From: Eublepharis macularius
Taxonomy: Eukaryota; Chordata; Lepidosauria; Squamata; Eublepharidae
Assembly (NCBI RefSeq): GCF_028583425.1
Contig: NC_072792.1
Span: forward strand, 159,532,676 to 159,596,675
Direction: 5' to 3'
Length of the DNA stretch: 64,000 nucleotides
This document shows, piece after piece, positions 44,446 through 56,574 of this stretch. The notes beneath the pieces were generated by a model, which searched no databases, was not told where the DNA came from, and saw only the letters and a list, made by a program, of their open reading frames with translations. Each line of letters begins with the position of its first letter. The first letter of the stretch is position 1. The position numbers and the translations under genes were made by a program.

Positions 44446-46344
44446 CCCACCTAACTATCCAGAGAGCCTGTAAGGTCTTCTCAGATGCCACGGTTACACA
44501 TAATATTGCAGGGGATTTTCATCCCAATCATCTTCTTTTGTACAAGAACTGGGAGAAGGGAGTTCTGACTCATTCTATTACATCTCTCGCCCCCCCTTAA
44601 AACTTCTTTTGCTATTGCTTCTAACCCTGAACAGAAGGCAAGAAGAGACCATGGTAACAAAGAAGAAGCCAGGGAGTTGCTAGGCTAGCAAATAATTTGT
44701 TAGTGTTGAGCAAAGCATCTTGCCACTCTTGCTAAGCTGTTAGAAGCCTTCCTCCAGCCTAGGGAGACGTCCACCAATGGAAGTGGCTCTTTCCAAGGAA
44801 GCTTCTCCTGACAGTGATATCCAAAATGCCTGTATTGACCTCACTTCTAAAACCATACATTGGTCAGTCAGCTATAAGACCAGCCCTTGCATTATACCTT
44901 CAAGAACCTATGATACATCTATATGTGGGTGCTGCCAATGGGGTTCATCAATAGGCTCCTTTTGTAGTAAAACAGTAAAAACAATAAACCAGAAGAACTT
45001 TGCTAGTTCTAGAAAATCATTGTGCTAGCTTTTTTTTTTTTAAAAAATCCAAAACTGAAATCAACAGCTAGTGCATTAGGGCAATATGACGAAAAGTTGC
45101 TCTGCACCAGTGTTGGATGCCAAAGCATCACATTAGTGCATCAGCATACAATGTCAGAGATACAAAGGGAAGAGCTGTCACGACTGCATACTTTACAACA
45201 GCACCAAGTAAAGATATATTATAGCAAAGAGGCAGAGAAAGAATATGGACAGGGTTACTGGGAAGGACTCACGTGTACACTATCATCAGGACAGACTGCA
45301 GCCATTGGAGAGCAAACATGTGTTCCAGATTCCTGTAGGGTGTCACAAAACTGGATTGACTTGCCCACTTCTTCCACACATGATGACACTGCAGTGGTAA
45401 TGTGTGTAATTATAGATGTGCATATTATTAGAATCCAAGTGGAATTGGTCAAAACTATAATGGCTGGTGGACAGCCTTTTTTCATCTTGGATTAGATGTA
45501 CTTGGCCCACGTTTCTTGAGGAGTGAAAACAAAAACAGACGATATTCCTAGAAAACTGTAAGTTCCAGGAAACAACCTATTCCAGTGGTCCACACATGTC
45601 TGTGCAGATATTCATTCCACATAGAATGAACACATGGAGAGGAAGATACCTGTTGCCCCTACTGTCTTTATTGCAACCTACTGATACTAGTATTGATTAA
45701 GCACAGGTCCATACATGCACACCTGCATATGGCCCTTTTTGGCACTTCTGCCTCATGTACCAAGATAGTATGCTACGTACAATTCTCTCAAGATGGCTGT
45801 TCATTATTTTTTGAGAATAATAAGGTAACAAATATATTGTGCCAATGTAGCATTGGTACACATAATCTGAACCTCGGATTATTTGAGGGTAAGCGTTCAT
45901 GTCTACAGAAGCTTGAAAATGGACGCATTGCCCTATTCACACAAAATGGTGAACACCCATCTCGTGAGAATTGTGCATAGTGCAGTCTCCCGGGATACAG
46001 CTGCAATATCATAATGACTGAGCAGGGATCAATGTATGCTACCCTCCATTTTCACAGGCTATAGGTATTTGGGTAAATGGTGCCTCGATTGTGTGGAGGC
46101 CAGGAATGGAGCTAGCGGGTGTGAACCTCAAATCCATATATTCATTCCTATACTAAATGAAGGTCTGCACAGAGTTTTGCATACAGCTCATGAGAAGCAT
46201 TTGCACGCTCACTGTAACAAGCCTCAGAGATAGAAGTCTTTGAAAAATATGTTTAGTTAAGCATCCAGATTGCAGAATTGTTGAGATATGTAGCCTTTTC
46301 AGTTATATCAACTCCTTTCAGTTATGCTATCCTAGTACTTAAAT
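44446..46344. other. Long noncoding stretch, nothing recognised
   Basis: A 157-codon plus frame (45022-45495) has no recognisable domain. I leave it uncalled. No RNA gene or named repeat seen. Confidence 0.4.
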
Positions 46345-46533
46345 TAATATAACAATAGCAATAGCAATAATATTAGATTTATATACCTCCTTTCAAGATA
46401 ACTTAATGCCTACTCAGTGTGGTTTACAAAGTATATTATTATTATCCCCACAACAATCACCCTGTGAGGTGGGTGGGGCTGAGAGAGCTCTGAAAGAGCT
46501 GCAACTGACCCAAGGTCACCCAGCTGGCATCAA
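46345..46533 (-). repeat. tRNA-derived SINE (Sauria type), reverse, head missing
   Basis: ACTTAATGCCTACTCAGTGT, GGTTTACAAAGTATATTATT, CACCCTGTGAGGTGGGTGGG and CCAAGGTCACCCAGCTGGC match the tail and body of the 3543 and 49830 copies in reverse. The tRNA-like part is not present. Confidence 0.85.
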
Positions 46534-47604
46534 TATGGCAACATGATACAAATCTGCAGCCACGTGCCACAGTAGTCCATTAAAAAGAAAGTGAAATAAT
46601 GCAGGCTAAGACTGAACATGTGGAAAGCCATGACTGCATTAAAGATTATGATATCGCCCTCTTTCATTTTGGACGCATTAATCCAGAATAAATTCTGGTT
46701 CCTTGCTCCCATTGTCAGAATCACCAGCAGAACTTCTGAGCTTCAAACTGGCTATTTTACTGCATCATTAGGAAGGCTTTCCTCATTGCCACCCAGTGCT
46801 GCATAAATGTGACATTGATGCAAAAGAAAAGCGACTTCTGAATGTATTGGTAGGTAGGTAAATGCACCATTGTCCCAAGCAAGGCTGTAGATATTATTTT
46901 GCTGTGTCTTCAGCTTTAAAAACAATTTGGTCTTTTCTAAAATCTTGTTGCTCTGTTCTGTTTGTAAGCCAAGTATTATAGCACAATACAAAATACTCTA
47001 GTGAGGATTATAAACCATCTGAAAACGACGCTTTGTTTTATAATGGGAAATCTGCCACAGAGAGGGAAAAGCATTCAGATTTTCTGAAAGGAACAAATTA
47101 AAAAAAAAGAGACTGCTTTGGCCAAGATAGCATAAGCAGCCAAAATTATAATACTGTCAAAAGAGTGAGTATACAGACCATAGCATGCCATTAAAGTGCA
47201 AATCACACTTGAGGAATAGGCTAATAACATGGCAAAAGGCAAAAAAAGCTCTGTATTTAGTGTAATCAAGGGTTTTTAATAAAAAAATCAGATGAATGAA
47301 TCTTCTTCTAAACAAATAGTCAGCCATACTTGTGTGCAAACATATGATTAGCACAGAGGAATAGCCATTATCTATTAACAGCATGAGAGGAAAAATATTT
47401 AAGATTCCCAGAACTGTGCTAGCAACTGCAAGTTCATCTTGAAAAGCAAGTTCATCTTGAAAAACTCCGATCATTTTTCAAGCCCAACATTTCAGAGCCC
47501 TTTTTGACTTTTTCCTGAAGAATATGAGGAATAAAATGGTTGTATGTATTTCATGTCATAGAAGGCAAAACTCTTAAAACTTTGAATAAGGACATAAAAG
47601 GGTG
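46534..47604. other. Noncoding stretch
   Basis: No gene. A short direct repeat, AAGCAAGTTCATCTTGAAAA-like, occurs twice at about 47430-47462. Confidence 0.4.
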
Positions 47605-47690
47605 CCCACAGAAGTGCTTGAAAGCTCATACCCTGGAAATCTAGTTGGTCTTTAAGGTGCTACTGGACCCAAATCTTGAACATCTTGGCT
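47605..47690 (+). mobile_element. Fold-back retroelement tail (family A)
   Basis: GTGCTTGAAAGCTCATACCC, TAGTTGGTCTTTAAGGTGCT and ACTGGACCCAAATCTTG follow the same order as 22320-22370. Confidence 0.65.
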
Positions 47691-47716
47691 CAGTAACTTA
47701 TAACCTAGTACTGGTT

Positions 47717-48245
47717 AATAGAGATGGGCACAAACAGGGTGGGGGGAAATGAACACAATGTTCGTCGTTCGTTGCCATCCACGAACAGGGATTCACGAAC
47801 ATCGACGGACATGACCTGTTCATGAACATGTTCGTAGTTGGAGGTTCATGGGAGCCAGAATGCCCCCCCTGGGACTTAGCTGAACTTGAGCCAGGGAAAG
47901 GAGAGTCCATGGGTCTCCCCCTTTCATGTCATTTTCTGTTTACAGTGGCAAAAACTGGACTGTCTGCTGGAAGCTAATTGAGGAGTTACAAACTGACCTT
48001 CCCAATGTCCAATACCCACCAAATTTGCAGGGGACATAATCCTCACTGTCCTCTGAAGACCCCCCCCCCCGCCAAAGTTTCAGAGAGCTTGGACCCTGGG
48101 AAAGCCATGATCCATGGGTCCCTCCATTTCCTGTCATTTTCTTTTCACAGTGGCAAAAACTGGACTGTTTGCTGGAAGCTACTTTGAGGGGTTCCAGAAT
48201 AAAAAAAAAAGGGGGGGGTAATCCAAACTGGTAATGTCCTATTCA
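47717..48245. repeat. Interspersed repeat with an internal duplication of about 204 bp
   Basis: TACAGTGGCAAAAACTGGAC at about 47942 recurs as CACAGTGGCAAAAACTGGAC at about 48146. Each is followed by TG(T/T)CTGCTGGAAGCTA-like sequence and preceded by TCATTTTCT. The left end is rich in GAACATG/CATGTTC inverted words (about 47758-47850). It is probably a nonautonomous DNA element; family unknown. Confidence 0.6.
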
Positions 48246-48517
48246 GAAATAAGCAATGATGGTAAAAATTTCCTCTCAGGAAGGCACAATCAAACCTTCC
48301 CAGTTTTATTATCACACAATGGAGGCAGCTTCCCCATCCTTTGTCCTACCCCTGGGACAAGCATTAAGTCATTGTTTTGGGGCAGAAGGTGCAGTACTGC
48401 CCCAGGGTATGTTCCACAGTATAATTGGATGGCCCATTGTCTCATTCAGTGTGTGTGCTTGGAACCCACTCATGCACCCTCGGACTGCATGCCTGAGCCC
48501 TTCTTCCTCCGCAGCCG

Positions 48518-48722
48518 CAGCACGGAGGGCAATCTAAACTCCCCTCTGTCTGGAGATCAGGGGGAAGGGCCACTGGCCATGTGACCATTTTTGTCGAGGG
48601 TGATTTAAACTTTAAAAAACTCCCCCCTTGTTCCAGCTGACCCAAAGTGACATCATTGTGTGGTCCTGAGTTCCACCACTGAGTTCCACTACCTCTTCCC
48701 CCCGCCAAAATCCCACTGCTTG
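48518..48722 (-). mobile_element. hAT-type MITE variant, partial
   Basis: GCACGGAGGGCAATCTAAAC, TCCCCTCTGTCTGGAGATCA and CATGTGACCATTTTTG match the half-palindrome of the 10471 family. The outer part differs (GTTCCAGCTGACCCAAAGTG, TTCCACTACCTCTTCCCC) and seems rearranged. Confidence 0.7.
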
Positions 48723-49829
48723 TGGGTAACATCTGAGAACAAGGAGGGGCAGTTTACAAAAATCAAGGCCATTTTGGGGTGACCCTGAAAGAGGTCAACT
48801 TACAGAGAGTATTCCAAGTAGCATTAGGCAGATTTAGAGATGGCAGTCAGTCAAAATTCCCAGAAACATGAAATATTGTTCCTGATGTCACCTTAGCACG
48901 GCAAGAGGGAAACACCTAATCAGTGACAATCAACAGTGGCATGGTAATAACAAGGGGGTGAGAATAGATTTATTGGGGATACAAGCTTCAAGGGAGAATC
49001 AGCTTTTAGTTGGCTGAGAGTTCGGTTCAAGAATAAAAATGTCAGTCTCTTTTCACATGCTGCATGTTATAAAACCTGTATTTGCTGCAGGGAATAAGTA
49101 CCTTTGCACTTGCGTTTTAGTCACGTCCACACATTACCTTTTCATGTACTTTATGGGGCATGTCTTAAATTTTTAATATGTGAAGCCGAGTAAATTTTGT
49201 TCCTTGCAAGAATTTTTCTGAGATTTCTCCTATGGTTTGGACTGTTGATAGGTTTAGGGATGCCCCTGGAAACCTGTACACATGGCTCTTTGGTCTCTGG
49301 CTGTTCATTTCCAAGCTATATTGAGATAACTGCCAGTACATCGTGAGAAATCAGTTAATTAATTAAACACTCCCATTAGCTCATAGCACCCACCCACATG
49401 GAGTCTGACCACTGCCTCTCTGCTTGAATCACTGCCCCTTCTGATCAACTTCAAGCAAGTAATACTGTGCATAGTTTCTGTGCATAGTGTATGGATTACA
49501 GTATTCTGTTGCTCTGATGTCAAAACACAGTGGAACGATTTGCTCTCCAAGGAGGTTGACTGATGCTTTTCTTCAATCCTCTCCTAGGATTGCCTCCTTC
49601 AAGTCAAGAGCCATCACAGACCAGTGACAAATGCAGTGACTCTGGGCATCTCTTGAGGCAGGTCATTCCTTACCTTGTTTAAGTAAATATTTTCATGTGC
49701 AAGAGAGAACTGCACTTCTCATTTGATTCAGTAAAATAAAAGTGATACTCGGGGTCCAAACAGACATGATGGACATGGACTTCCACCAGTAAGTAAAAGG
49801 TAAATTGCGTGTGCACAGGATCTAATATT
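48723..49829. other. Noncoding stretch, nothing recognised
   Basis: No gene or named repeat. Confidence 0.4.
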
Positions 49830-50088
49830 ATAACAACAACAACAACAACATTCGATTTATATACCGCCCTTCAGGACAACTTAATGCCCACTCAGAGCAG
49901 TTTACAAAGTATTCTATTATTATCCCCACAACAAACACCCTGTGAGGTAGGTGGGGCTGAGAGCACTCCAGACAGCTGTGACTAGCCCAAGGTCACCCAG
50001 CTGGCTTCAAGTGGAGGAGTGGGGAATCAAACCCAGCTCTCCAGATTAGAGTCCTGCCGCTCTTAACCACTACACCAAACTGGCTCTC
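49830..50088 (-). repeat. tRNA-derived SINE (Sauria type), reverse, full-length
   Basis: An AAC simple-repeat tail, GATTTATATACCGCCCTTCA, GGACAACTTAATGCCCACTC, GCTAGCCCAAGGTCACCCAG-like body, and the head in reverse ending CTTAACCACTACACCAAACT. The best-preserved copy of this family in the window. Confidence 0.9.
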
Positions 50089-50781
50089 AAGAGTCAAATC
50101 AGGGCTGAGTGGAAAGGGCAGACTTAACCCTTCAAGCTCCCCTTATTCTCTGCTGACAAATCTAGTATTATCCATTTTAAAGGGAAAAAAATGTACCCAC
50201 TTCTGCACACATTTTTACTTTTTACAGATTGTTCTGTCCCTCAGTTATAGTTACTCTGAGAAGCATTTCCTTAAGCTACCTGCAATTTTTTCAGAACTTT
50301 TACTTGCGCTGAATTCATCTCCAACCATCTGCACACAAGTTTTTTTTTAAAAAAGAAACTGAACGCTTGCTGCCCAAACTAACAATGCAGGAATTTAGAT
50401 ATCAGAATCTGAGTTCTTTATTCGGAATCTGCCTAGAGGCTTTGTAGGATTTTTAAGATGGGGTCCTGTCAGCCAAACAGTTGCTGCTTTGTTCCCTTTC
50501 AGACTGGGAAAGCTTTTCATTTATTTTCTCTCTTTTCTGTAGACACAGAGAAAAACAACCTGGACCAGAGCACAGCTTCTTCCTCCATTAGATCCACTGC
50601 TACAGCATTATGCCAAATTTTGTGCATCTTTTTATAAAAACCTAAATAACTGTAAGATAACAATTTCTTTAAGCACTCTTCTTTCTGCATGCATCTCAGG
50701 TTTTCTTTGGTTTTACGAAAATCTTCTTTGCTATTGCTGGTTTTGAGCAGTGGCTTCAGTCCTATCCAGGGTGGACTGGCC
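50089..50781. other. Noncoding stretch, nothing recognised
   Basis: No gene or named repeat. Confidence 0.4.
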
Positions 50782-50961
50782 AGAGTCTCTCTACACAAGA
50801 CATCTTACACGGGGACACTCAAGTGACTTACTTCTGGTGTGGTCTTATACTCAAGTGTACTCTGTCTCCCTAGCGGTGCACGTATATCCACAATGAGAGA
50901 ACAAGTGTAAGATCTTTCACTTGATTCTTCTCATGTAAGATGTCTTGTGTAGAGAGACTCT
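50782..50961. mobile_element. TIR element, 180 bp
   Basis: The ends AGAGTCTCTCTACACAAGAC and GTCTTGTGTAGAGAGACTCT are exact inverted copies, extending inward over about 27 bases (CATCTTACA/TGTAAGATG). No coding capacity. Confidence 0.85.
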
Positions 50962-51047
50962 CCGAGTTGAGCACCAGTAACTCTGCCAGTGCTGCAGGGG
51001 CCTCTTGGTCTGGACCTTCAGAAAAAACAACAGTTAGTGGCCACTTA

Positions 51048-51400
51048 GAGCCAAGCTACAAGTGACGCCTGACACAGGTTGGACACTTGTCAGCTTCCCT
51101 CAAGTTTTAATGGAAAATGTAGGCATCCTGGTCTTACAGCTTGGCTCTCCATTTAATTGAAGTTTACAGACCCCCCCCCCACACACACACCCAGCGAAGG
51201 GGAATGGGGGCACCAGTGAGAGCCCAATGCCTGCACTCCCCTCCCAACCGCATGTTCTCCCTCCCACAGGCTGCCTCTTTGTAAACTTCAATTAAATGGA
51301 GAGCCAAGCTGCAAGACCAGGACGCCTATATTTCCCATCAAAACTTGAGGGAAGCTGACCAGTGTCCAGCCTGTGTCAGGCGTCACTTGTAGCTTGGCTC
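51048..51400. mobile_element. Fold-back element, 353 bp, long arms
   Basis: Arms of about 124 bases: GAGCCAAGCTACAAGTGACG, CCTGACACAGGTTGGACACT and TGTCAGCTTCCCTCAAGTTT at the left, mirrored at the right. The loop (about 51172-51272) contains a C-run and CACACAC. The first 20 bases match the 118 bp palindromic MITEs. Confidence 0.88.
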
Positions 51401-52403
51401 TGAGTTGGCAGTAGAGATACAGGAGGTGGCAATGGGTGAGCTGATTTCCTTTCTTGGTGCCGATGGCCAGGAGGAGCTGAGCGGCCCCTGCATATTCTGC
51501 CACATTGAGCCTTAGAGTACATTCAGCTCAGGCCAGTTTGCCCAGGTCCTATCAGAAGGCTTTGTCTTCCTCCTTTGATTTTTTTTCCACACAAGCTTGA
51601 TTCATCAAGCCTCACTGTCCACTCTAACCACAGATCTTCCCCAGGCAGCCACTGATCCATCGTCGCACCGTTTGCATCCCAGGGGGAGGCACTGCAAGGG
51701 GGAGCCATCTGTGCCACTCACTGCTGTTCCCTGAGGACAGCTAAAGGGCGACATCGGAAGATGGCATACCATCCCACAATCCCCACTTATTGTGTACAGT
51801 TCTGCTCGGTGGCATGTACTGAATTTGTACCTAACACTGGAGCATCGCTGCCAACTGTATCCATCTGGGCAGCAGAATCCTGTCTGTCTTCTTTGGCGTT
51901 TCACAACTTTGGAAGTGCTGCATAAAACTCTGACATATCTAAAAATATTAGTATTTTGAGAGGGGGGAACATTATATAACTAATGGGAGAGATTTATATT
52001 TCAGTTTGCTTGCTGGGTTGCAGAGAAAAGAGCTATATTGTGTAGCTAAAATTGCAAGAATTCATGCTCACACAATTAATTATAGGTGCAATCTAGAATT
52101 CCCATTGAGTCCCAGATATCCAGTTTCTTTAGACGCAGTCATCAGGAGAATAAAGTAATCAACGGAGTTTGAAAGTGCTTGATGGTGGTTTGGATGTGCC
52201 CTTGCTGTTCTGTTATGCAAAATGCAGAAATGTTCCTTTGACTAATCTTTTTGTGACCTGATCTTTGACAGGGACAATGTGTACTGTAATTTGCAGCTGA
52301 CTGTTTTGAGCAATTGGAATGCGAGTTGTATCACTACCCTAAGAGGATGGAAATCAATTTGATGGTGTTGTTTTTTGGGTCTGCTCTGGCAAATTGGCTA
52401 TAA
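51401..52403. other. Noncoding stretch, nothing recognised
   Basis: No gene or named repeat. Confidence 0.4.
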
Positions 52404-52575
52404 CAGGGGTCCCCATCCCCAACCTTGTGAGACCTTTCAGAATTTTTAAAATAGCCAGTGGGCACCATGAAAAAATGGCTGCCAAGGCAGAGCAGTCGGA
52501 ACTATTACAAATGGTTGCCATAGAGGATAGTTCTGGAGATGAAATGCTAGGAAGTTCCATGAAATGTTAGGAGGT
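52404..52575 (+). mobile_element. Possible hAT-derived nonautonomous fragment
   Basis: Begins CAGGGGTCCCCATCCCCAAC and contains CAGTGGGCACCATGAAAAAA, TGGCTGCCAAGGCAGAGC. Resembles 11773-11905. The right end is not defined. Confidence 0.4.
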
Positions 52576-53043
52576 CCCAAGTCAAGCATCCTTCTATGAT
52601 GAATGCAATTGTTTTGAAGTGGATACTCCCTGTGGACAAAAAGGTGATACCCCTGTTGACAGAGAGTTCATAAAGAACAAGACTGAAAATATTTGTTAAC
52701 AAGTTTACATGACTGGATAGAAACAGAGAGAAGTTTCAACCTTCAAGCTACATGACTGACAGGAAGAGAAAAGAGAAAAGAAGGAGGACACCAGCCTGAG
52801 ACTGGCATTCTGGGAACAAAGAAATAACATTCAGCAAAATAGAAAGAAGGGTAGCACCCAAATTTGTATCTAACTGGCTTTCCTCCCTTGCTATTCCCTG
52901 TAGGTGCTCAGTTCTTTTGTTCACATATTTTTCAAGTCCCCTGAGTTCTTCTGAAGCACCACTCACTCCAATGAGATAGAGGAAAGCCTGGGGAGGTCTT
53001 TGCTTGGAAGAGATGCTTTGAGGAAGAAGCAAGCGAACACTAT

Positions 53044-53245
53044 GAGCCAAGCTACAAGAGACGCCTGACACAGGTTGGACACTTGTCAGCTTCCCTCAAG
53101 TTTTGATGGGAAATGTAGGCATCCTGGTCTGGCAGCTGCAATGGAAAGCCAAGCTGTAAAACCAGGACGCCTACATTTCCCATCAAAACTTGGGGGAAGC
53201 TGACAAGTGTCCAACTTGTGTCAGGCGTCACTTGTAGCTTGGCTC
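53044..53245. mobile_element. Fold-back element, 202 bp
   Basis: The arms match those of 51048-51400 (GAGCCAAGCTACAAGAGACG, CCTGACACAGGTTGGACACT, AGTTTTGATGGGAAATGTAG) but the loop is only about 25 bases. So it is a shorter sibling of that element. Confidence 0.88.
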
Positions 53246-53468
53246 CAAGAAACACATTGGTGGTCACCATGTTAGTAGTCAATGGGCTGCAGGTGTGAAT
53301 GAAAAAGAGGAAGTACAGAAGGGTACTTGAGTTAATCTGTGAGCAAAAAGGGAAATGTACTTAGCATAGTTCTGCTTACATAAGCAATAGCACAATGGTT
53401 CAATATAACGTTCAATATAACGTTGAACAAAACAACAGGGTGCATATGGAACAGTGGAACGTACATTC

Positions 53469-53884
53469 TGTCAGGTCCAGTGTATATCTAAACTGTACTG
53501 ACTCCATTTTCTAATGCTTCTAGTGTTTGAGTATTCTCTTCCCAGGTGCACCAGTTCCCAGGCAGCATTCCCACCGGAGGAGACTGTTTTGTCTAACACC
53601 ATTCCACCAAGCATTGGCCTTGAAGGAGAGCAGCTTCCCAGGACTGAGAGATGTTGTTTTGAGAACTGTGGGGGGAGGCTGATCCAGATGGGTATTGTTA
53701 CTCTGTATCTTATGCTTGCTCTTCATTGGTAACAATGATCATGTACCATCCTGATTCTCCTATTCAGGACAGTGGACTATAATGGACCTTTTCTGCAGTA
53801 AAGTTTCCTTTTCCAAACAATGGACTTGTGTTTGCTTCTAAAGGGAACCCTGTAGTGAGTGCCTTATTTAGCCACAGTCTGACA
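53469..53884 (+). repeat. 5' LTR
   Basis: TGTCAG...CTGACA, 416 bases. It gives the same open frames as the 3' copy, as expected for matching LTRs. Confidence 0.97.
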
Positions 53885-53898
53885 TTTTGTTACCAATC

Positions 53899-56574
53899 AT
53901 GTCTGAGTCGGGCCCAGCGGAATCCAAGGTTGTCCCGGACAGGGATCCTTTGTTTGATCCGTATGCGTCTCCCGACAATCAACCTGTGCAACCCGTGCAA
54001 GCCCAAGACTCCCAGGAGCTGGGAGCAGCCGGGAACGGAACCGGAGCCTCCACTTCCACCCCGCCTCTCATCGACCTCAGTACTCGGGCCGAGACCGAAG
54101 CCAACCTCGGGGCAAGGCCGAAAGCGACTGCTCTCCCTTTGATTTCGGTACCCACCCCGTCGGAGTGGGGAGCCAGACCCCGAGAAACCAGAGAGCGTCG
54201 GGCAGGTGGACTCCATCCACTATTTTCGATGGAAGGGCGCCGAAGCCTAGGAACCGTCCCGGAGCTAGACAGCAACCAACCATGGCGATATTGGAACAGG
54301 ACGTCCGAACAGGCGGAGGGGGACACGTCTCGCCGCGGCGCCCTGAGTTGGGATTACTCCGAACTTGTTTCGTGGAAAGAGCCAACGGAGGTCCCTGAAC
54401 AAAGTTGGGAGCAGATACAAGGTCGCACCTATGCGGTGGATACCAGCATCTCGGCCGTGACGGGTATGGCCAAGGGAATCCTAGCTGCGAGATCGAGAGT
54501 CGTCCAAGGGGACCCTCCTCCTTGGGGCCCCTTGTCCCCGGTGAGTGCAACGAATGAAGCTTCCATAAGCGAGCAACCGGGGGCAAGTCGAATGCAACAG
54601 TTAGAAGCTAAACTGATGGATATGGAAGAAAGTTTGGCTCATGCCATCCATTTAATTTCGGCAATGGGAGCAGGGGAAAGACTGTCCCCTGAAGAGATGG
54701 CGGTACAGATAGCTACCCTTCAAAGTGTTATCTCCTATCCGATGGAGAATGTCCAGCAGCGGCCGTCACCTACCGGCGAAGGAGACACCCATCCGGGCGA
54801 AACGGGAGAGCAACCCAAGGAACTTCCAGCACAGCAGGAAATTCCACCGAGCAAGGGAGACCCGGTTGAGCCACCCGGAGAGACCCCCACCGAACTTCCT
54901 AACCAGGCAGGGGATGCGCCGCCAGACGGGACTCCCGTTGAGAGGCCTACGGAAGGGGAAGAAAAGCCCAGTGATACACCGGTGAGACCCCCTCTTACTT
55001 CTTCTATAACGGTCCGGCCGGACCAAGCGGGAGCACACGCGGCTCCATCTGAGGAGGGAGCCCCTCGTCAACCGCGAGACATTGTCCCCGCCGGGCAACC
55101 TACGGGGGACGGTCTAACAGCGCCAAGAGGCCAGCCGCTGCTTCCCAGATTAACAACACCCGGAGGGGCCAGCCCGCGCGGCCTTCCACCGGTTCAACCC
55201 TCGCCGCTGCGGCCTCTCTCACCTCGACCGCAGCTCATACTGTCGCAGCAGCCCCAGGACCAGCCCGTTTTACCACCCCCGAACCAACCGGGACGGCCTG
55301 CACCACTACGACACCTTCAACCCCCTCCTCAGCGGCCAATTTCCACTCTTCCACACCAACCTCCTCCACCTCGACAGCTGCCACTAACGCCTCCCGTGTT
55401 ACCGGCCAGACCGAGACTGCCGCCTCCTGCTCGCCTGCCACTACAGCCTCCGGCCCAACCAAGACCAACCCCGACACAGCAACCACGGCAACCTCCGCCC
55501 GCACAACCAGCCCAACCCCAGCCGGCACCGCCGGTTCAACCGCCACCCGTACAGCAGGCACCGTTGCCCCGACCGAGACTCCAGTTACCTCCTCCTGTGC
55601 CTCAGGCGCAACTAAGACTGCCGATGGACTTTTACCCAGCGCCTGCTCCGAGACAGGAACTCCCGATGGGTTGGGTGAAGCTGGAAACCACCTTCGATGG
55701 GGATCCATCCAAATTGGGATTTTTCCTAGTCCAAGTGGTACAGTTTTTCAACCGGTGGGGGCACCTCTTCGGCAGTGAGGCCAGTCAAATCGAACATCTT
55801 GGATCTCGTTTACAGGGCAAAGCAGCAGACTGGTATGTAGGACTATACAATGTCGGGGCCCCAGAACTCGATACTCTTCAGGGGTTAGTGGATGCTATCC
55901 GAGCGCAATATGAAGACCCCTTAGAAGAAACCAGGGCCCGAACAGAATTGCAAGCCATCAAACAAGGCAGCATGTCAGCAAGAGACTATGTCACAAAATT
56001 CCGGCAATTAGCAGCCAAGTGCCCTAGGTGTGAGGAGTCCACCAAGATTATACTGTTCAAACAAGGCCTTAACCCGAGACTTTTGGACAGAGCTCTCATG
56101 CAAGACAATCCCCCCACGTTGTTAGGGTGGATCCAACTTGTTTGCGAAGTAGAAAATCGCATGTTGGAAGTCCGTTTGGTTGAACAACAACAACAAACGG
56201 GACAAAGAAGATCATTGACCTTACAGAGGGGAACACGGGGAGCTAGCTACGCCACCCGTGGAGCGAGAGATGCTAGATGGCAACAAGGGCTGTGTTTGCA
56301 ATGCGGACAGGCTGGTCACTTTGCAGCACAATGCCCTTACCGGCCTGTGCAAAGACCTCCGCTCCAATTACGGCGTCCAACCCTTGCTCCGTTTCCTACG
56401 CTCCAACGCCCGACTCCAGCACCCCGAGCAAATAGAGGCCGCGGCGCTTCCCAAAGGCCAGCCTCGGAGAGAGGGCTGGAAGCGGAAGAAGTCATGGAAT
56501 ACGATCCCGCTTCCCCAACCGCAGAAGCTAATCCAGAAAGTCCCCAGTCGGGAAACGAAATGGATCTGTCGTGA
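53899..56574 (+). CDS. gag: Gag of the Ty3/gypsy element
   Basis: A long frame starting at the first ATG after the 5' LTR. Its first two-thirds is low-complexity and very Pro/Gln-rich (residues about 290-590). It is followed by a retrotransposon Gag capsid-like domain (about 55660-56200; words such as LGSRLQGKAADWYVG and YVTKFRQLAAKCPR) and one CCHC zinc knuckle CLQCGQAGHFAAQC (56291-56332). In this family Gag forms the cytoplasmic particle and the knuckle binds RNA. It is unusually long for a Sushi-type Gag because of the proline-rich part. Confidence 0.93.
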   Translation: MSESGPAESKVVPDRDPLFDPYASPDNQPVQPVQAQDSQELGAAGNGTGASTSTPPLIDLSTRAETEANLGARPKATALPLISVPTPSEWGARPRETRERRAGGLHPLFSMEGRRSLGTVPELDSNQPWRYWNRTSEQAEGDTSRRGALSWDYSELVSWKEPTEVPEQSWEQIQGRTYAVDTSISAVTGMAKGILAARSRVVQGDPPPWGPLSPVSATNEASISEQPGASRMQQLEAKLMDMEESLAHAIHLISAMGAGERLSPEEMAVQIATLQSVISYPMENVQQRPSPTGEGDTHPGETGEQPKELPAQQEIPPSKGDPVEPPGETPTELPNQAGDAPPDGTPVERPTEGEEKPSDTPVRPPLTSSITVRPDQAGAHAAPSEEGAPRQPRDIVPAGQPTGDGLTAPRGQPLLPRLTTPGGASPRGLPPVQPSPLRPLSPRPQLILSQQPQDQPVLPPPNQPGRPAPLRHLQPPPQRPISTLPHQPPPPRQLPLTPPVLPARPRLPPPARLPLQPPAQPRPTPTQQPRQPPPAQPAQPQPAPPVQPPPVQQAPLPRPRLQLPPPVPQAQLRLPMDFYPAPAPRQELPMGWVKLETTFDGDPSKLGFFLVQVVQFFNRWGHLFGSEASQIEHLGSRLQGKAADWYVGLYNVGAPELDTLQGLVDAIRAQYEDPLEETRARTELQAIKQGSMSARDYVTKFRQLAAKCPRCEESTKIILFKQGLNPRLLDRALMQDNPPTLLGWIQLVCEVENRMLEVRLVEQQQQTGQRRSLTLQRGTRGASYATRGARDARWQQGLCLQCGQAGHFAAQCPYRPVQRPPLQLRRPTLAPFPTLQRPTPAPRANRGRGASQRPASERGLEAEEVMEYDPASPTAEANPESPQSGNEMDLS

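Noticed and set aside
45022-45495. A 157-codon open frame as a host gene
   Set aside because: No domain, no splice context, no codon bias that I can see; by length it can occur by chance.
53890-55708. Antisense frames within the gag region
   Set aside because: Shadows of the real gag frame caused by its proline-rich, GC-rich codons.
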